64,000 bases of DNA from contig OX439051.1 in the NCBI GenBank assembly GCA_949317995.1, positions 44,767,250 to 44,831,249 on the forward strand, in the 5' to 3' direction. Under the pieces are notes generated by a model that was not told the DNA's origin, did not search any database, and saw only the letters and a list, made by a program, of their open reading frames with translations. A program made the position numbers and the translations under genes. Shown in pieces: positions 20,233 to 31,499 of this stretch. Numbering within the stretch: position 1 is the first letter of the stretch; each line of letters starts with the position of its first letter. This stretch comes from Acholoe squamosa (lineage: Eukaryota > Annelida > Polychaeta > Phyllodocida > Polynoidae).

Positions 20233-22391
20233 TCAGGCTTGCCTCTGAGAGCCCTGGGAGCCCTGGTAACCTTGCTGCTGATAATTGTGCTGGTAGTTTT
20301 GCTGTTGGCCAAAGTAATGTGTTTGATTAGCAATACCTTGGTTTTGGAATGCAGATGGGTTTTGTGGGTTTTGGTAACAGTTTTTCGCCGGATGTGAACG
20401 ACCCCCACACACCGCACACGAATGTTGCTTTGTACAATTGGCAAAATCGCACAACGTGAAGTTGAATTTTTTACACAAGTGATCTGGGCAAGGTATCATG
20501 AATTTCTGCTGGGGACGACCTTGACCTTGGCCTTGACGCGATTGGATGGCAGATTTAAGCTGATGTGGCAGTTTCATAGCTTTATCCAATTCTTGTTGCA
20601 TTTTCACATACGCTAGTGTTTTCTCTATACCGAGATTATCCGCCATAGACCGGTGCTCTGCTGCTACAAAGCCAGGAATTTCTTTTTTCAAGACTTTGTC
20701 AGTCACATCATACTCATATTGGCACATGGCTCTCATCGAATAGGTGGGCTTAATTTCTCTCAGAGCAATAAATTTCATGTGCTGTAAGTATGACATGGCA
20801 CTTAATTGGGGATTGTTGGCAAGCAATAAACTCTGAAGCACATTGAGCATCCCATATACTAATTCCCTGTAACTCATTTCATCATATGATTTATCCGTAG
20901 GAATATGGTAATCAGGACGTAGCCATATTTTTGACCTTTTCCTTTTAGTGGCTACACTAGCTGCATGTAAAGCGGTTAAAGGTCATCTTCACCCTGTAGT
21001 TTACCTGTTGTAGTGTTGAAAAGACTCTCCACATCTCCATTCGGAATGCCAATGTTACCGAGGCCAAGACCAGCTGAGGCTAGCCCTGTTTGCAGAGTGT
21101 GGAGTGTCTGTTGTTGTTGTTGACCAACCTGGGAATTGGTGTTGACTGGTGGCTGCTGAGTTAGTAGATCTAGTAGTTGTTGTCGTAAGCCACCCTGGGC
21201 AGTGGTGTTGACCCGTGCCTGCTGAGTTAGTAGATCTAGTAGTTGTTGTATACCACCCTGGGTAGTGGTGTTGACTGGTACATGTTGCTGTTGCTGCTGT
21301 AGACCACCCTGGGTAGTGGTGAAGGCTGGAGTATATTGCTGTTGCTGCTGTCTCCAAGCCAGAAATTGCTGGTACTCATCCAAAGTGGCTTGGGAATAAG
21401 TTGAAGAAGCCTGTTGTGCACTAGAGTTCATTTCTATACCCCCCTGAACACTGCTGGGAGGGACTGTCATTGCACTCAAGCTAGACCCAGCACCCGCGGT
21501 GGCCGAAAGAACCGACCGGGAGCTACCGGGTACCGCGTGGGCACCAAAAAGACTATTTGGGTTGGCATTTTGTAAATGAAGATTGTTCAAACCTGTGACA
21601 AGTTGGTGAGGGCCTGTAGGGGCCTGTGGGAGGCCAGTCTGGCCCGTATTCATCGATTTAGAAGCCGTAGAGCCGTGAACCGGAAGGCTTGCGCCGCCAT
21701 TTTGAATGTTGACATCCTTTGGTGCGTTCGGGCCCCTGCCTACAACCTCAGTCACTAACTGTTTATTGTTAGGACCAGCAGCCTCCTCTGCCCTTCTCGG
21801 TAGCATGTAAGCTTGTAAACTGGGCATGTCCTGCTCAGTTTTGCCCTCCTTTTGTGCTTGTTCCCTCACCCCTGGCAGCAGATCGCCAGATACCAAAGGA
21901 AACTTATGGTGAATGTTACTGGGGTTTGGGTAGTCGAATGCGGCCATCATGCCGCTCCACGCCCGTTCCCCCTGAGCTATGTCTTTCAACGTGTGAGCAT
22001 TTTGTGCACGAATTGAAGCTAATTCTAGTTCTAATTCTTTCTGTCTGCCCAACTGCTGGATTTCCTTCTCTCTTGCCTTTTCTATGGCAATTTGTCGTTC
22101 TAAATTATGTATATTTACATCATCAGTCCCAGGGTGTGTTGTAGATTGTTGGCCGAAGGAACCGTCGTTCTGGCCGGGTGCCATGTCGCTCTCCACGGCC
22201 CCCGTGGAGTCATCGTGGTCATCACGGTCGGTTGACTCAGTGGTAGCCGGTGGTCCTCCCTGGCCTGCTTGTCCTTTCAAGACTCCCAATTGTTGTTGTG
22301 GGTCCCATTTAGGGTTAGGGTGCTTGCAGGACGGGCACAACCTGGAGTTCCCTTGATATTGCTCCTCACAAGAGTCACAAATGACTCCCAT
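20233..22391 (-). pseudogene. DIRS gag-like protein (copy 1), one-base frameshift
   Basis: The likely start is ATG 22,391, just inside the 5' repeat. The N-terminus has a paired-cysteine zinc-ribbon-like motif (CDSC...CPSC). A charged helix follows ('LERQIAIEKAREKEIQQLGR'), then a Gln-rich segment with short repeats ending TTQGG, and finally a helical region and a Cys/His-rich motif ('CAVCGGRSHPAKNC'). A T is missing near 20,978-20,980 relative to copy 2, which breaks the frame after 'LQGEDDL'. It is probably the particle or nucleic-acid-binding protein; the assignment as gag rests on position and the cysteine motifs. Confidence 0.82.
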
Positions 22392-22404
22392 AGTGAACAA
22401 AACA

Positions 22405-22598
22405 TAGAAAAAAATAGATAATGTTCTTGCACTGCTGCTTGCTGCCATGCAGGTTGAATTGCTGCTGCTGAATAACCCCTGCTGTGGGGGGAGAGTGTGA
22501 GTCCCCTGTTTTATGAGTTCCACACTAGGTGGCAGATAGGTGCAGCCACTAGAGTCAATAGACACATAGATCCCACGCGTGGAATCTATGTGAACCAT
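22405..22598 (-). repeat. 5' terminal repeat A1 of DIRS copy 1
   Basis: It starts atggttcacatagattcc on the minus strand, and the same stretch is repeated as A2 in 17,174-17,404. Its frame is open and continuous with gag, so a longer N-terminus from ATG 22,598 is formally possible. Confidence 0.88.
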
Positions 22599-22860
22599 AT
22601 TACACTTTGAAATCTGTCAATAAATAGCTGAAAAATTGTCATTGTTTATTTGTGCATCATGCCTTGACTGGTATGATGCACTCTATTTCAGCAACCATTG
22701 GGAATATGGGTTTGAAAGTTTGAAAAATAGAATTGGCATAGTGAAAAACCTTGAAATTGATAAATTTCATGTTGAAATCTGTCAATGAACAGCCCAGAAA
22801 TACTCATTGATTCATTTGTGCATCATGCCTTGACTGGCATGATGCATGTTATATAACTCC
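22599..22860. repeat. Hairpin satellite units after DIRS copy 1
   Basis: Continues the satellite interrupted at 17,095. Two hairpins of the type tgcatcatgcc-n6-ggcatgatgc occur at about 22,652 and 22,818. Confidence 0.8.
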
Positions 22861-23762
22861 CAGAGCCCACATTACCTGTAGAGGCATCCTGAGCTGCAAA
22901 AACACAGCCCTTAGACACCTGACATGGTGGCACAGAAAAAATGAATTATTAAAGGACTTCATCAAGGCCTAAGCGGTCTAGGTCATGGTCTGAGGATTTC
23001 AGTAGCTTTAGTGTAACAGAATAGCTGGGTGGGCTGACAATTAGGTGATAGGTGGCCAAATGATGTGATGGTACTAAAATGTTTGTGGGTCCTAAGCTAT
23101 CCTTTACAAAGATGGAACAAACACAAGAAGTGTGGTCTAAAGATTATATTGGTTTATCTTACAGTGGTGAGTACACAAATACATATAAGTAGTGATCAGT
23201 GCCTTACCTCTATCCTGTGTTGTTGACTTGACTTCAACTCACTGCCACTAACCACCAAGATCTTTGTATCTGTTGTCAATGTGGCTACCAGGGTATCGGT
23301 TTAAGTCTGCCTGGCTGGGAGGCTGCAACCAGTTTTGATACCTGTGTGATGCTGAATCCAGGTATTCAGCCCACCAGTCAATTCTAGGGAAGCAGCCCAC
23401 TAGTCAGTTCTAGGGAAAAGGGGGAGCCAGAAAGTAGGGTGTTTCTGGTACATCACCAGTGGGATGGGTGTGGTGTGTCACAGTACTGAGCTCTGGGTCG
23501 CGTTACATTAGAGTCTAAATTTTTTGCTTGACAAAATCATGATCAGTCCTCCCTGTCCATGGAGGATGTACTGGTCCCTTTGGCAATTTCTTTATTAATA
23601 GTAATACTACTAAGTAGATTTATGTCCTCACATTAAAGACCTGGCAAGTCTATGTTGTTCACACGTATGTAGGACGCCCGTCATGGCATTAGACCTTACA
23701 GAGACCTGGAGGCATGTTGAAACCCCTTGATAAACAGCAGAGAAAGAACCATTGATTCATTT
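22861..23762. other. No recognisable gene
   Basis: Unique-looking sequence. I searched it for cysteine-rich ErbB exons in all frames with AG/GT borders and saw none. The duplicated phrase 'ccactagtcagttctaggga' / 'ccaccagtcaattctaggga' near 23,370-23,415 is the only local repeat. Confidence 0.45.
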
Positions 23763-24602
23763 GTGCATCATGCCTTGACTGATATTTGTCAAAACATGTC
23801 AGTACCTTGCACTATTTGTCAGCAATTAGTCAATATATGTTAGTAATTACTCACTATTTGTCAGCAATTAGTCAATATATGTCAGTAATTACTCACTATT
23901 TGTCAGAAATTACTCACTATTGGTCAGAAATTAGTCAATGTATGTCAGAACTTAGTCACTATATAATAGCAATTAGTCGATACATGTCACTACTTAGTCA
24001 CAATTAGTCAATATGTCAGCAATTAATCACTACTCGTCAGCAACCATTAGCAAAATGAAAGTTTAACAAATAGAATTGCCATAGTAGAAAATCTTGAAAT
24101 TTATACATTACAATCTGTTGATAAACAGTAGAGAAATAGCCATTGATTCATTGGTGCATCATGCCTTGGCTGGAGTAGTCTAAATATGTCAATAGTCACT
24201 ATGTATCAGCAATTAGTCAATATATGTCAGTATTTACTCACAATTTGTCAGCAATCAATCAGTATATGTCAGTACTTAGTCTCAATATATATATCAGAAA
24301 TTAGTCAACACATGTCTGGGCTTCCCTAGCCCACTTAAAAGGGTCTATATCTTCTCTTTGCTTTCCCCTCAGGATGTGTGTGGTGCACATATGTGTGGGC
24401 ACTGACACATTCTTCTGTGAAATAGTAAATGTAGTTCTCACCATGAATATGACCTTAGCTGTCAAAATGGCGTTATACATCTATTACTCATTCACTCAAC
24501 ACATGTCAGTATCTACTCACAATTTGTCAGCAATTAGTCAATATATGTCAGTAGTTACTCACTGTTTGTCAGCAATTAACCAGAATATGTCAGTAATAAT
24601 GC
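23763..24602. repeat. 42-bp minisatellite interleaved with hairpin satellite
   Basis: Blocks of 'gtcagcaattagtcaatata' plus 'tgtcagtaattactcactat' units occur at 23,783-24,050, 24,172-24,318 and 24,497-24,602. The first two follow directly after a truncated satellite unit ('tgcatcatgccttg[a/g]ctg'), so the minisatellite replaced the right half of the hairpin. Between them at about 24,370-24,490 lies a retroposon-tail-like segment with 'ccatgaatatgacc' and 'aaaatggcgtta', related to 31,690-31,780. Confidence 0.75.
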
Positions 24603-24770
24603 AATAACTGATAATAGAATTACTAACCATATGTATATTAATCTAGAGAATACGACCGAGCAGCTATTACAGCAATGCTGTATTTCTAACTGATAATAGA
24701 ATACATAACCATAAGTAAATGAATTCAGAAAATACAACCGAGCAGCTATTACAGCAATGCTGTATATCCA
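24603..24770. repeat. Two tandem copies of an 83-bp unit
   Basis: 'aactgataatagaat' recurs at 24,605 and 24,688, and each copy ends with 'accgagcagctattacagca' followed by 'atgctgtat'. There is no coding potential. Confidence 0.8.
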
Positions 24771-24976
24771 ACAGATATATGAAGTCCTCACACTGATAAA
24801 ATCTAGAAATCTGATAATGATCATAGTCATGAAAATTATCCTAGAGTCATGGGAGTCCATGTGTATTCTTTCAAATAATAAGTATTGTTCTGCTCACGTG
24901 TATTGTAGTGTTCACACTTATTCTAAATTGTAAGGGATTAGCATAAAAAGGTTTGCATTGTTAGAACTCAGTTTGG

Positions 24977-25203
24977 TACCGTAAATTCTCTTGCATAAGC
25001 AGCATCCCTCATATAAGCCACACCCTGAGTTTGAAAGCAGGCTATAAGCCACAGCGCGGGCTTGAAAATTGACAGTTTAGTACTGATCTATGGTGTAAAA
25101 ACTCCTCATATGAGCCGCACCCTGACTTTTGGCATATTCTAAAAGCCTAATTTCTATTTGGATTCTGGTATGAGCTGTGGCTTATACGAGAGAACTTACG
25201 GTA
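24977..25203. mobile_element. Small palindromic MITE of the 'ccgtaatctcccgcg' family (diverged)
   Basis: TA-flanked 227-bp element with terminal inverted repeats: left ccgtaaattctcttgcata, right complement ttatacgagagaacttacgg. It carries the internal 'ataagccacacc' motif of the family. It is older than the copies at 29,940 and 54,868. Confidence 0.7.
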
Positions 25204-25260
25204 TTGTGACTGATTTTGTCTTTGACAGATGCAATGGGCAGTTACGTCATCTTGTCCCGT

Positions 25261-25318
25261 ATGTCTGAGTTCCTCGATGGCCCCTGGACGTAAAACTAAA
25301 CAAACAAACAAACAATCC
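25261..25318 (+). mobile_element. 5'-truncated retroposon tail with target duplication
   Basis: The 58-bp insertion repeats the last part of the retroposon at 11,444-11,893 ('tgtctgagttcctcgatggc' and (aaac)n tail) with one substitution. It is bracketed by tgtcccgt at 25,253-25,260 and 25,319-25,326. Severe 5' truncation plus a target duplication is the product of target-primed reverse transcription by LINE machinery. Confidence 0.85.
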
Positions 25319-25825
25319 TGTCCCGTGGAAACCAACCATTTCTTGGTATACAGATCTTCCTTGCATCTAAACACCACTTCATGGGCATACTCCTAGCCAT
25401 ATGTGCCTGGTTGGATCATACCCCTAGGTTGGGGTGTCTTGCCTCGCCATATGCCCACAAGCGCCATGAATAAATGTTCTTTTTCTTAGGAGACGGCCAT
25501 ATATTCACTCTACTAACAATTAAAGATTCCTCTCCTTTAAACCAACAAATGATTTAAAAAAATATAATGACAGTAAAGAATCTTAAATTGCCCATACACA
25601 ACCTTATTACCGTGAGCCTGAGCCTACTGTGACAATAGTCACACGTACAATTATGTTTTTCCGCCATGAACCCTGAAGCTTGTCTTTTGTATGTTTTGGT
25701 ATATAGTACCCTGCTATATTTGTGCATTGTCTAACTAAGATTATGATTTATTTAAAGGTATGAAAAAGAAAAGATAGTCCTTTACAATAACACATGATAA
25801 CCAAACACTTGTTACCCTCCTGCAG

Positions 25826-25984
25826 TGACCGTAACATCCCTGAGGTTCATCCAGCCAACCTGAGCGTGTTTAATGAGGTGCGGGAGATCACCGGCTTCCT
25901 CTCCATACAGGGCCATCATGTCGACTTCAAAAGTGCTGAGTTCCTCTCCAACCTGGAGACAATCTACGGCCGCACCCTTTTTAG
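25826..25984 (+). CDS. EGFR exon 1 in window: start of L domain 2
   Basis: Acceptor ctcctgcag, donor AG|GTAGAG. It encodes 'VREITGFLSIQGHHVDF' and 'FLSNLETIYGRTLF', matching the start of the second receptor L (leucine-rich beta-helix) domain, one of the two ligand-contact faces. It begins in phase 2, so at least one exon lies upstream. It ends two bases into an Arg codon completed by the next exon. Confidence 0.93.
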
Positions 25985-26094
25985 GTAGAGTACTCACTGC
26001 TGATATGTGAAAATAACAATCAACTCAAAAATTTCTTGACAAAATGCATGCAGGAACATAAAATCATCATTCTCCATCAATGGTAAGGGGTAAG

Positions 26095-27413
26095 GGTGTT
26101 GTGTTGTACTTTGTATGGAGTAGGGCTGAGAAGTGGTCTGGGTTATATTGTATGGGGAGAGTTGTGGTGGTGTAATATCAATACTGCGTGGTATGGGGTA
26201 TGGGGAGAGTTGTGGTGGTGTAATGTCTGTACTGCATGGTATGGGGTATGGGGAGAGTTGTGGTCTATACTACATGGTATGGGGAGAGCTGTGGTGGTGT
26301 AATGTCTGTACTGCATGTTATTACACTCAGGAACAATTCAAATCCGACTTTCCTGTGGTTTTATATAAGAATAGAGAGACCCTAGATTATTTGTATGGTC
26401 GTATCGTATGTCAGAACATACCAGACAATCGTGTGGTAGGCTTTTCTCAGCTCTCAACCAATGAGAAACCAGCATTTTGAATAGGCCATGCCCACTACAT
26501 TTGCATTGACCAATCAGCATTCAGCAAGCTGCTGATGACATCATAGGCAACTTGGCGATGTAAACAGCATTCTCACCGATATAAATCATTATTTCACGAT
26601 GTAAACAACTAAATACACAATGTAAACAACATTATTTGGAAAGGGAAGGTAGAAATAAGTCTTATTTTCGTGTAATAAATATTGTATTGAACTCACATGA
26701 CTCAAGAGGCATATGACATTCATGAGGCCATATGCCTCAAGAGCCCATATGGCAAATACTCATCATGTTCGTCCAATACTGGCTATGTATGGGAAGAGCT
26801 GTGGTCTGTACTACATGGTATGGGGAGAGTTGTGGTGGTGTAATGTCTGTACTGCATGGTATGGGGAGAGCTGTGGTGGTGTAATGTCAGTACTGCGTTG
26901 TATGGGGAGAGCTGTGGTGGTGTATTGTCTGTACTGCATGGTATGGGGTATGGGGAGAGCTGTGGTATGTACTACATGGTATGGGGTGAGCTGTGGTGGT
27001 GTAATGTCTGTACTGCATGGTATGGGGAGAGCTGTGGTGGTGTAATGTCAGTACTACATGGTATGGGGTGAGCTGTGGTGGTGTAATGTCTGTACTGCAT
27101 GGTATGGGGTATGGGGAGAGCTGTGGTATGTACTACATGGTATGGGGTGAGCTGTGGTGGTGTAATGTCTGTACTGCATGGTATGGGGAGAGCTGTGGTG
27201 GTGTAATGTCAGTACTACATGGTATGGGGTGAGCTGTGGTGGTGTAATGTCTGTACTGCATGGTATGGGGTATGGGGAGAGCTGTGGTATGTACTGCATG
27301 GTATGGGGAGAGCTGTGGTGGTGTAATGTCTGTACTGCATGGTATGGGGTATGGGGAGAGCTGTGGTATGTACTACATGGTATGGGGGTGAGCTGTGGTG
27401 GTGTAATGACCCT
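26095..27413 (+). repeat. Minisatellite with 161-bp higher-order unit
   Basis: Monomers of 38-41 bp ('ggtatggggagagctgtggt' and 'ggtgtaatgtctgtactgca') are arranged in blocks of four that repeat every 161 bp: identical segments start at 26,856, 27,017 and 27,178. The array is split by unique sequence at 26,323-26,789. Its open frames are by-products of the repeat. Confidence 0.88.
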
Positions 27414-27529
27414 GGTCTTTGTCATTAACAGCTTATCAGGGTGAGTAACACTAATAGTTTGATAGTGGGCTATATTGTGAAGGCGGGCACTAAGCGATTA
27501 GGTCTAGGTTATATAAATTGTAAACTTAA

Positions 27530-27756
27530 TACCATAATCTCTCGCATATAACCTCCACCTTATATGCAAATGTGGGGCCTCCTGCACCTTATAAAAGCAG
27601 CCCAAAGTCAATGTGCGTCTTACAGGTGGGGTACTTTTATAATAAAACTGTACTAAACATTCTAAAATCAAGCCCCAGCTGTGCCTTATAACATCTCTCT
27701 GAACTCTAGGTGTGCCTTATACGTGGGGTGCGCCTTATAGGCGGGAGAATATGGTA
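27530..27756. mobile_element. Palindromic MITE, diverged copy
   Basis: TA-flanked, 227 bp, with ends ccataatctctcgcatata and tataggcgggagaatatgg. Internal 'gccttata' motifs match the family at 28,234, 29,940, 52,873 and 54,868. Confidence 0.7.
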
Positions 27757-28233
27757 GAATATGTGCGGGTGCATTAAACCATTTGACATACCCTGCAGAT
27801 AAATGAACCAGTGTGAGACTATAAGTGTATGTGTAACGTGTGTATATACTGCTACAATATAGTGTTAAGGGGTTGTACAGGTGAAATTAGGATACCATTG
27901 GACTTCTATGATGCACATGCCTCCATGTGTTCGAGCTTTGGGAAAAAGGTGCTTTCAGTTACTGGATTTTAGATTAGGAATTTAAAACATTGCTTTAATC
28001 GTAGTGCTAAAGATAGTGATAGTTTAAACTGTTATTATGCCACATACATTACGTAGATCCTTTGTAGTAGCAAGCGGGAAAAAATACACACAAACTTGTA
28101 GATGTGGGTTGAAAATAATAGTGGTCTTTTAATAGCTATGTAAGTTTGGACTCACTAACTCCCTAATTCATGTTTTGTCTTTTATTCACTATCCGTCAGA
28201 TAATACTTTTCCTATAAATTTTTGAATTTGAAT

Positions 28234-28531
28234 TACCGTAATCTCCCGCGTATAAGGCACAGCCCGCATATAAGGCGCACCTAGAGTTTTGGAAAATTCT
28301 CAAAAAAAAGTGAAAAAATCATAACTTTGGTTCTACTGAATGAATTTTCAAAATTCAAAGACCTATGTGTAACTTGGGCCCCATGGACCCCCCCTGGGCC
28401 CCCATATATCCTATTATGGCTAAGGGGGCATGTAACATCTCAAAAGAAAGGTCTTGGAGTCCCCCTTGTGGATGCAATGAGAACTAAAACCCCCCGTATA
28501 AGATGCGCCATATACGCGGGAGATTACGGTA
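28234..28531. mobile_element. Palindromic MITE, 298 bp
   Basis: Left end taccgtaatctcccgcgta, right end tacgcgggagattacggta, with TA at both borders. Internal 'tataaggcgcacc' and 'tataagatgcgcc' are inverted sub-terminal copies. There is no transposase ORF. Confidence 0.85.
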
Positions 28532-28572
28532 TATTAATTTGGTCTAGCTATATATGATTGATACTTTTACAG

Positions 28573-28775
28573 GAGCCAGTATTCGCTGTCCATTGTTGGC
28601 ACAAGTTTCCAGAAACTTGGTCTGACTAAGTTGAAGAAGTTGATGAATGGGCGAATACTGCTGTATGCCAACCCAGACCTGTGTTACATTGACCAGACTA
28701 ACTACACCACTCTGCTGTTTGACCCCACTAAGCAGAGGATCAACATAGCCAAGAACCGCGCTCAGGACCAATGCA
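28573..28775 (+). CDS. EGFR exon 2: rest of L domain 2
   Basis: Acceptor cttttacag, donor GCA|GTACGT. It encodes 'YSLSIVGTSFQKLGLTKLKK', 'ILLYANPDLCYID' and 'KNRAQDQC', the standard end of the second L domain, including the Leu-Cys-Tyr strand. The last base begins an Ile codon. Confidence 0.94.
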
Positions 28776-28918
28776 GTACGTATACATGTGGCCTCTGACA
28801 TAATCCCATCTGTTAACTAGTAGAAGATAACTTGTATTTTGACGGCCTCTCACAGTACAATTTAGATAATATTTGATATTGTATATCATGATTCTAATGT
28901 TACATGTTAAATTTTCAG

Positions 28919-29121
28919 TTAGCAACAACTTTATTTGTGATCCTGAGTGTTCACAGGATGGGTGCTGGGGTCCTCTGCCCAATGATTGCTTATCGTGTAA
29001 GCACTTTAAGCTGGGGGACACATGCCGTGCTGACTGTGAACACAAGGATCAACTCTACGGCACAGAGAATGGAACCTGCCACCACTGTGATGAAGAGTGC
29101 CTGTCCACCTGTCGCGGAGCA
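28919..29121 (+). CDS. EGFR exon 3: start of second cysteine-rich domain
   Basis: Acceptor attttcag, donor GCA|GTGAGT. 'NNFICDPECSQDGCWGP' is the conserved opening of the furin-like domain after L2, followed by 'DCLSCKHFKLGDTC' and 'CHHCDEECLSTCRGA'. Ends in phase 0. Confidence 0.94.
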
Positions 29122-29432
29122 GTGAGTTAACTTTTCATATTGTACATTGTATAACGGCAGGTATCCTGTGATGCTGAAACCTACAGTTTACTGTTTTAGA
29201 TAAATCTAGGTGGAGAAAGTTGCTTGGACTGCAAGTTATTCACTGAGAACTTATAAGATTGTTAGTGTTTAATGGCGAAAGGAAATATGAGGTTAATTGT
29301 GGCATTAGAAATTTATAGTTGCTATAAGCTAATGAATGCACACTTTGCTAGTGTAAACAAAGAAAATCTCTAATGGGTTATGAGAGCATTATAACTGATC
29401 CTCTTCATCCTGATTTCCTTGGTTCCTCGCAG

Positions 29433-29729
29433 GGCAATGGTCAATGTGATAGCTGTAAAAATGTGCAGGATGGCCCGTTCTGTGTGAGCGAGTGTCCACT
29501 ACAGAAGTACGCTGACAGCGGCAAGGTGTGCCTCAAGTGCCATGATAACTGTGAGGGTGGGTGTACAGGGCCGCGTAACGCAGTAGGACCCAGGGCCTGT
29601 AACTCGTGTAGTTTGGCACAGGTTAACGAGATGTGGGAGGTGGAGAAGTGTCTGCCGCCTGACTCACACTGCCCTGATGGATACTTCCTGGGGCAGATGA
29701 GGGGCAACTCCTCCCTCACTGGTAACCAG
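29433..29729 (+). CDS. EGFR exon 4: cysteine-rich repeats
   Basis: 99 codons, phase 0 at both ends; acceptor cctcgcag, donor CAG|GTAAGT. The cysteine pattern ('CDSCKNVQDGPFCVSECP', 'CLKCHDNCEGGCTGP', 'CNSC') is a furin-like repeat. In vertebrate EGFR 'GCTGP' is close to the membrane; here about 125 more residues with new Cys pairs follow in exons 5 and 6. Confidence 0.93.
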
Positions 29730-29939
29730 GTAAGTGTACTATACTATACCTCTACACAAATATACATAAACACACACACTCATAGATGGCTACACAAAAT
29801 TGTAGCTCTACACATATCTACAAACACACACACACACATATATGGCTACACCAAACTAAATCTCCACATAGAGACAAACACGTAGATGTCTGTTTTAAGC
29901 TTAATATCAGCACCATGTGTTCTATGTGCTTAACAGTGT

Positions 29940-30854
29940 TACCGTAATCTCCCGCGTAGAAGGCGCAGCTCGCGTAAAAGGCGCCCCCCAAACTCAGAGA
30001 AGGCCTTTTCACGTAGAAGGCGCACGTACCTCTTCTGGATCGATTTCCGGAAAAACCCGCGTATAAGGCGCCCCCCAACTCACAGGGGGGCTGTTTCGCG
30101 TAGAAGGCGCCCCCCCCTCCCCACCCCCTATTCTACAGTGACCGGTCTGCCGCGGTGCAGGCTCTATGAGTTCAAGCTGTCATCGGCACACGGTCGGCTT
30201 GAAGCCGCCGAGCGCCCGTCGACACCTCCCGGTCTGCCGCGGTGCTGGCTATATGAGTTCAAGCTGTCATCGGCACACGGTCGGCGTCAAACCCGCCGAG
30301 CAAATCTACAGCGACCGGTCTGCCACGGTGCAGGCTCTATGAGTTCAAGCTGTCATCGGCACACGGTCGGCGTCAAACCCGCCGAGCAAATCTACAGTGA
30401 CCGGTCTGCCGCGGTGCAGGCTCTATGAGTTCAAGCTGTCAGCGGCACACGGTCGGCGTCAAACCTGCCGAGCGCCCGTCGACAGCTCCCGGTCTGCCGC
30501 GGTGCTGGCTATATGAGTTCAAGCTGTCATCGGCATACGGTGTGACGGTCGGTGTCAAACCCACCAAGCAAATCTACACCGACCGGGCTGCCGAATTGCT
30601 GGCTATATGAGTTCAAGCTGTCATCGGCGCATGGTGGGCCTTATCCCCGGCGAGCGCGTCGACACCTCCCGGTCTGCCGCGGTGCTGGCGCTATGAGTTC
30701 AAGCTGTCATTGGCGCATTTTCCCAAATGAGATGTTGGAAAAACCCGCGTATAAGGCGCACCCCAAACTCAAGGCAATTTACCTCCCGCGTATAAGACCC
30801 AGCAGCATTTTGTTTGGCGTAGAAGACGCGCCTTCTACGCGGGAGATTACGGTA
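29940..30854. mobile_element. Long MITE (915 bp) with internal 90-bp minisatellite
   Basis: Ends taccgtaatctcccgcgta / tacgcgggagattacggta with TA borders. Between about 30,130 and 30,715 it carries some seven GC-rich units of 80-95 bp, each with 'tatgagttcaagctgtcat' and 'cggcacacggtcggcgtcaa'. A near copy with the same internal array lies at 54,868-55,748. The open frames inside are repeat by-products; there is no transposase. Confidence 0.88.
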
Positions 30855-31499
30855 GTGAAAAAGATATTCTAGCAACATGTTTAATTTGACTCAACTCACC
30901 CTTCCTAAATATGCAGGCCCAATTACTGGTTCAGACTTTATCTTGTTGCAGGCCCCAAGCTCCACTTATCCTCCTGTAATCCAAAGGGCGGACATACCAT
31001 ATACTGTATTCGATGTAATAAGCGCACAGTGCACTAAAAATCTGCCCAAAAATTATTGCAATATGCGCAGACCCCTGCTGATATATACTAGTATGACCAC
31101 AAAATCATGTCTCAAGCATTGAATGGTACAAGTATACACAAATGAATGCCCCTGTACAGAGCAGTCAGACCAGCCCCTATTGGTCTCCACATGGATTAAG
31201 TGTGTGTTTTATCTACTTATCACTAGACCCACCCTGCTGAGGAAAAACCGGTAAATTGCATGCAGTAAGAAACTAAGGACTATATGTAGATAAGATTTGC
31301 AAACCTCATAAATATGAACAAGGGTTCAACGAACATTATAACCAGCAAGAGCTTACAAGCCAGCCTGCTCAAATGCAAACCCATAAATCCTCTGGTACTC
31401 TGCAGTCTGGAGAAACAATACTTTTGTATTTCAATTGCTCAGACACCGGTGATGTTTTACTCATAAATCAGATTCCAATAGGAGCCAAGAAAAAGCTAG

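Larger units (their letters stand above)
17096..22598 (-). mobile_element. DIRS-order retrotransposon, copy 1 (minus strand)
   Basis: This 5.5-kb element encodes gag, RT-RNase H and a tyrosine recombinase and has split direct repeats: end A at 22,405-22,598, then at the other end B1, A2 and B2 within 17,096-17,483. This A1-ORFs-B1-A2-B2 layout is that of PAT/Ngaro-like members of the DIRS order, which move through a circular DNA and a recombinase rather than an integrase. No methyltransferase domain is seen. There is no target duplication: satellite sequence reads through from '...aaatctata' to 'tattacactttg'. Two single-base deletions break gag and the recombinase. The second copy is at 47,881-52,669. 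Confidence 0.92.
25985..28572 (+). other. EGFR intron 1 with minisatellite and MITEs
   Basis: Contains the 'gtatggggagagctgtggtg' array in two blocks (26,095-26,322 and 26,790-27,413), MITEs at 27,530-27,756 and 28,234-28,531, and about 460 bp of unrelated sequence between the array blocks. I see no exon: exons 1 and 2 join in phase without one. Confidence 0.8.

Noticed and set aside
22861..25825. Possible upstream EGFR exons (first cysteine-rich domain)
   Set aside because: No frame with the expected cysteine spacing and AG/GT borders was seen here or in 1-5,336; absent or outside the window.
26133..27444. Several overlapping ORFs of 70-120 codons in both strands
   Set aside because: They are produced by the minisatellite, whose units lack stops in some frames; the peptides are pure repeat.
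27413..27445. Possible micro-exon (attaacag...ggtgagtaac) in EGFR intron 1
   Set aside because: Exons 1 and 2 join in phase with a conserved protein sequence; an added 8-9 bp exon is not needed and has no homologue.
30138..30872. ORFs with repeated 'MSSSCHRHTVGVKP'
   Set aside because: Translation of the internal minisatellite of the MITE; the same occurs in the other copy at 55,061-55,590, with different unit order.
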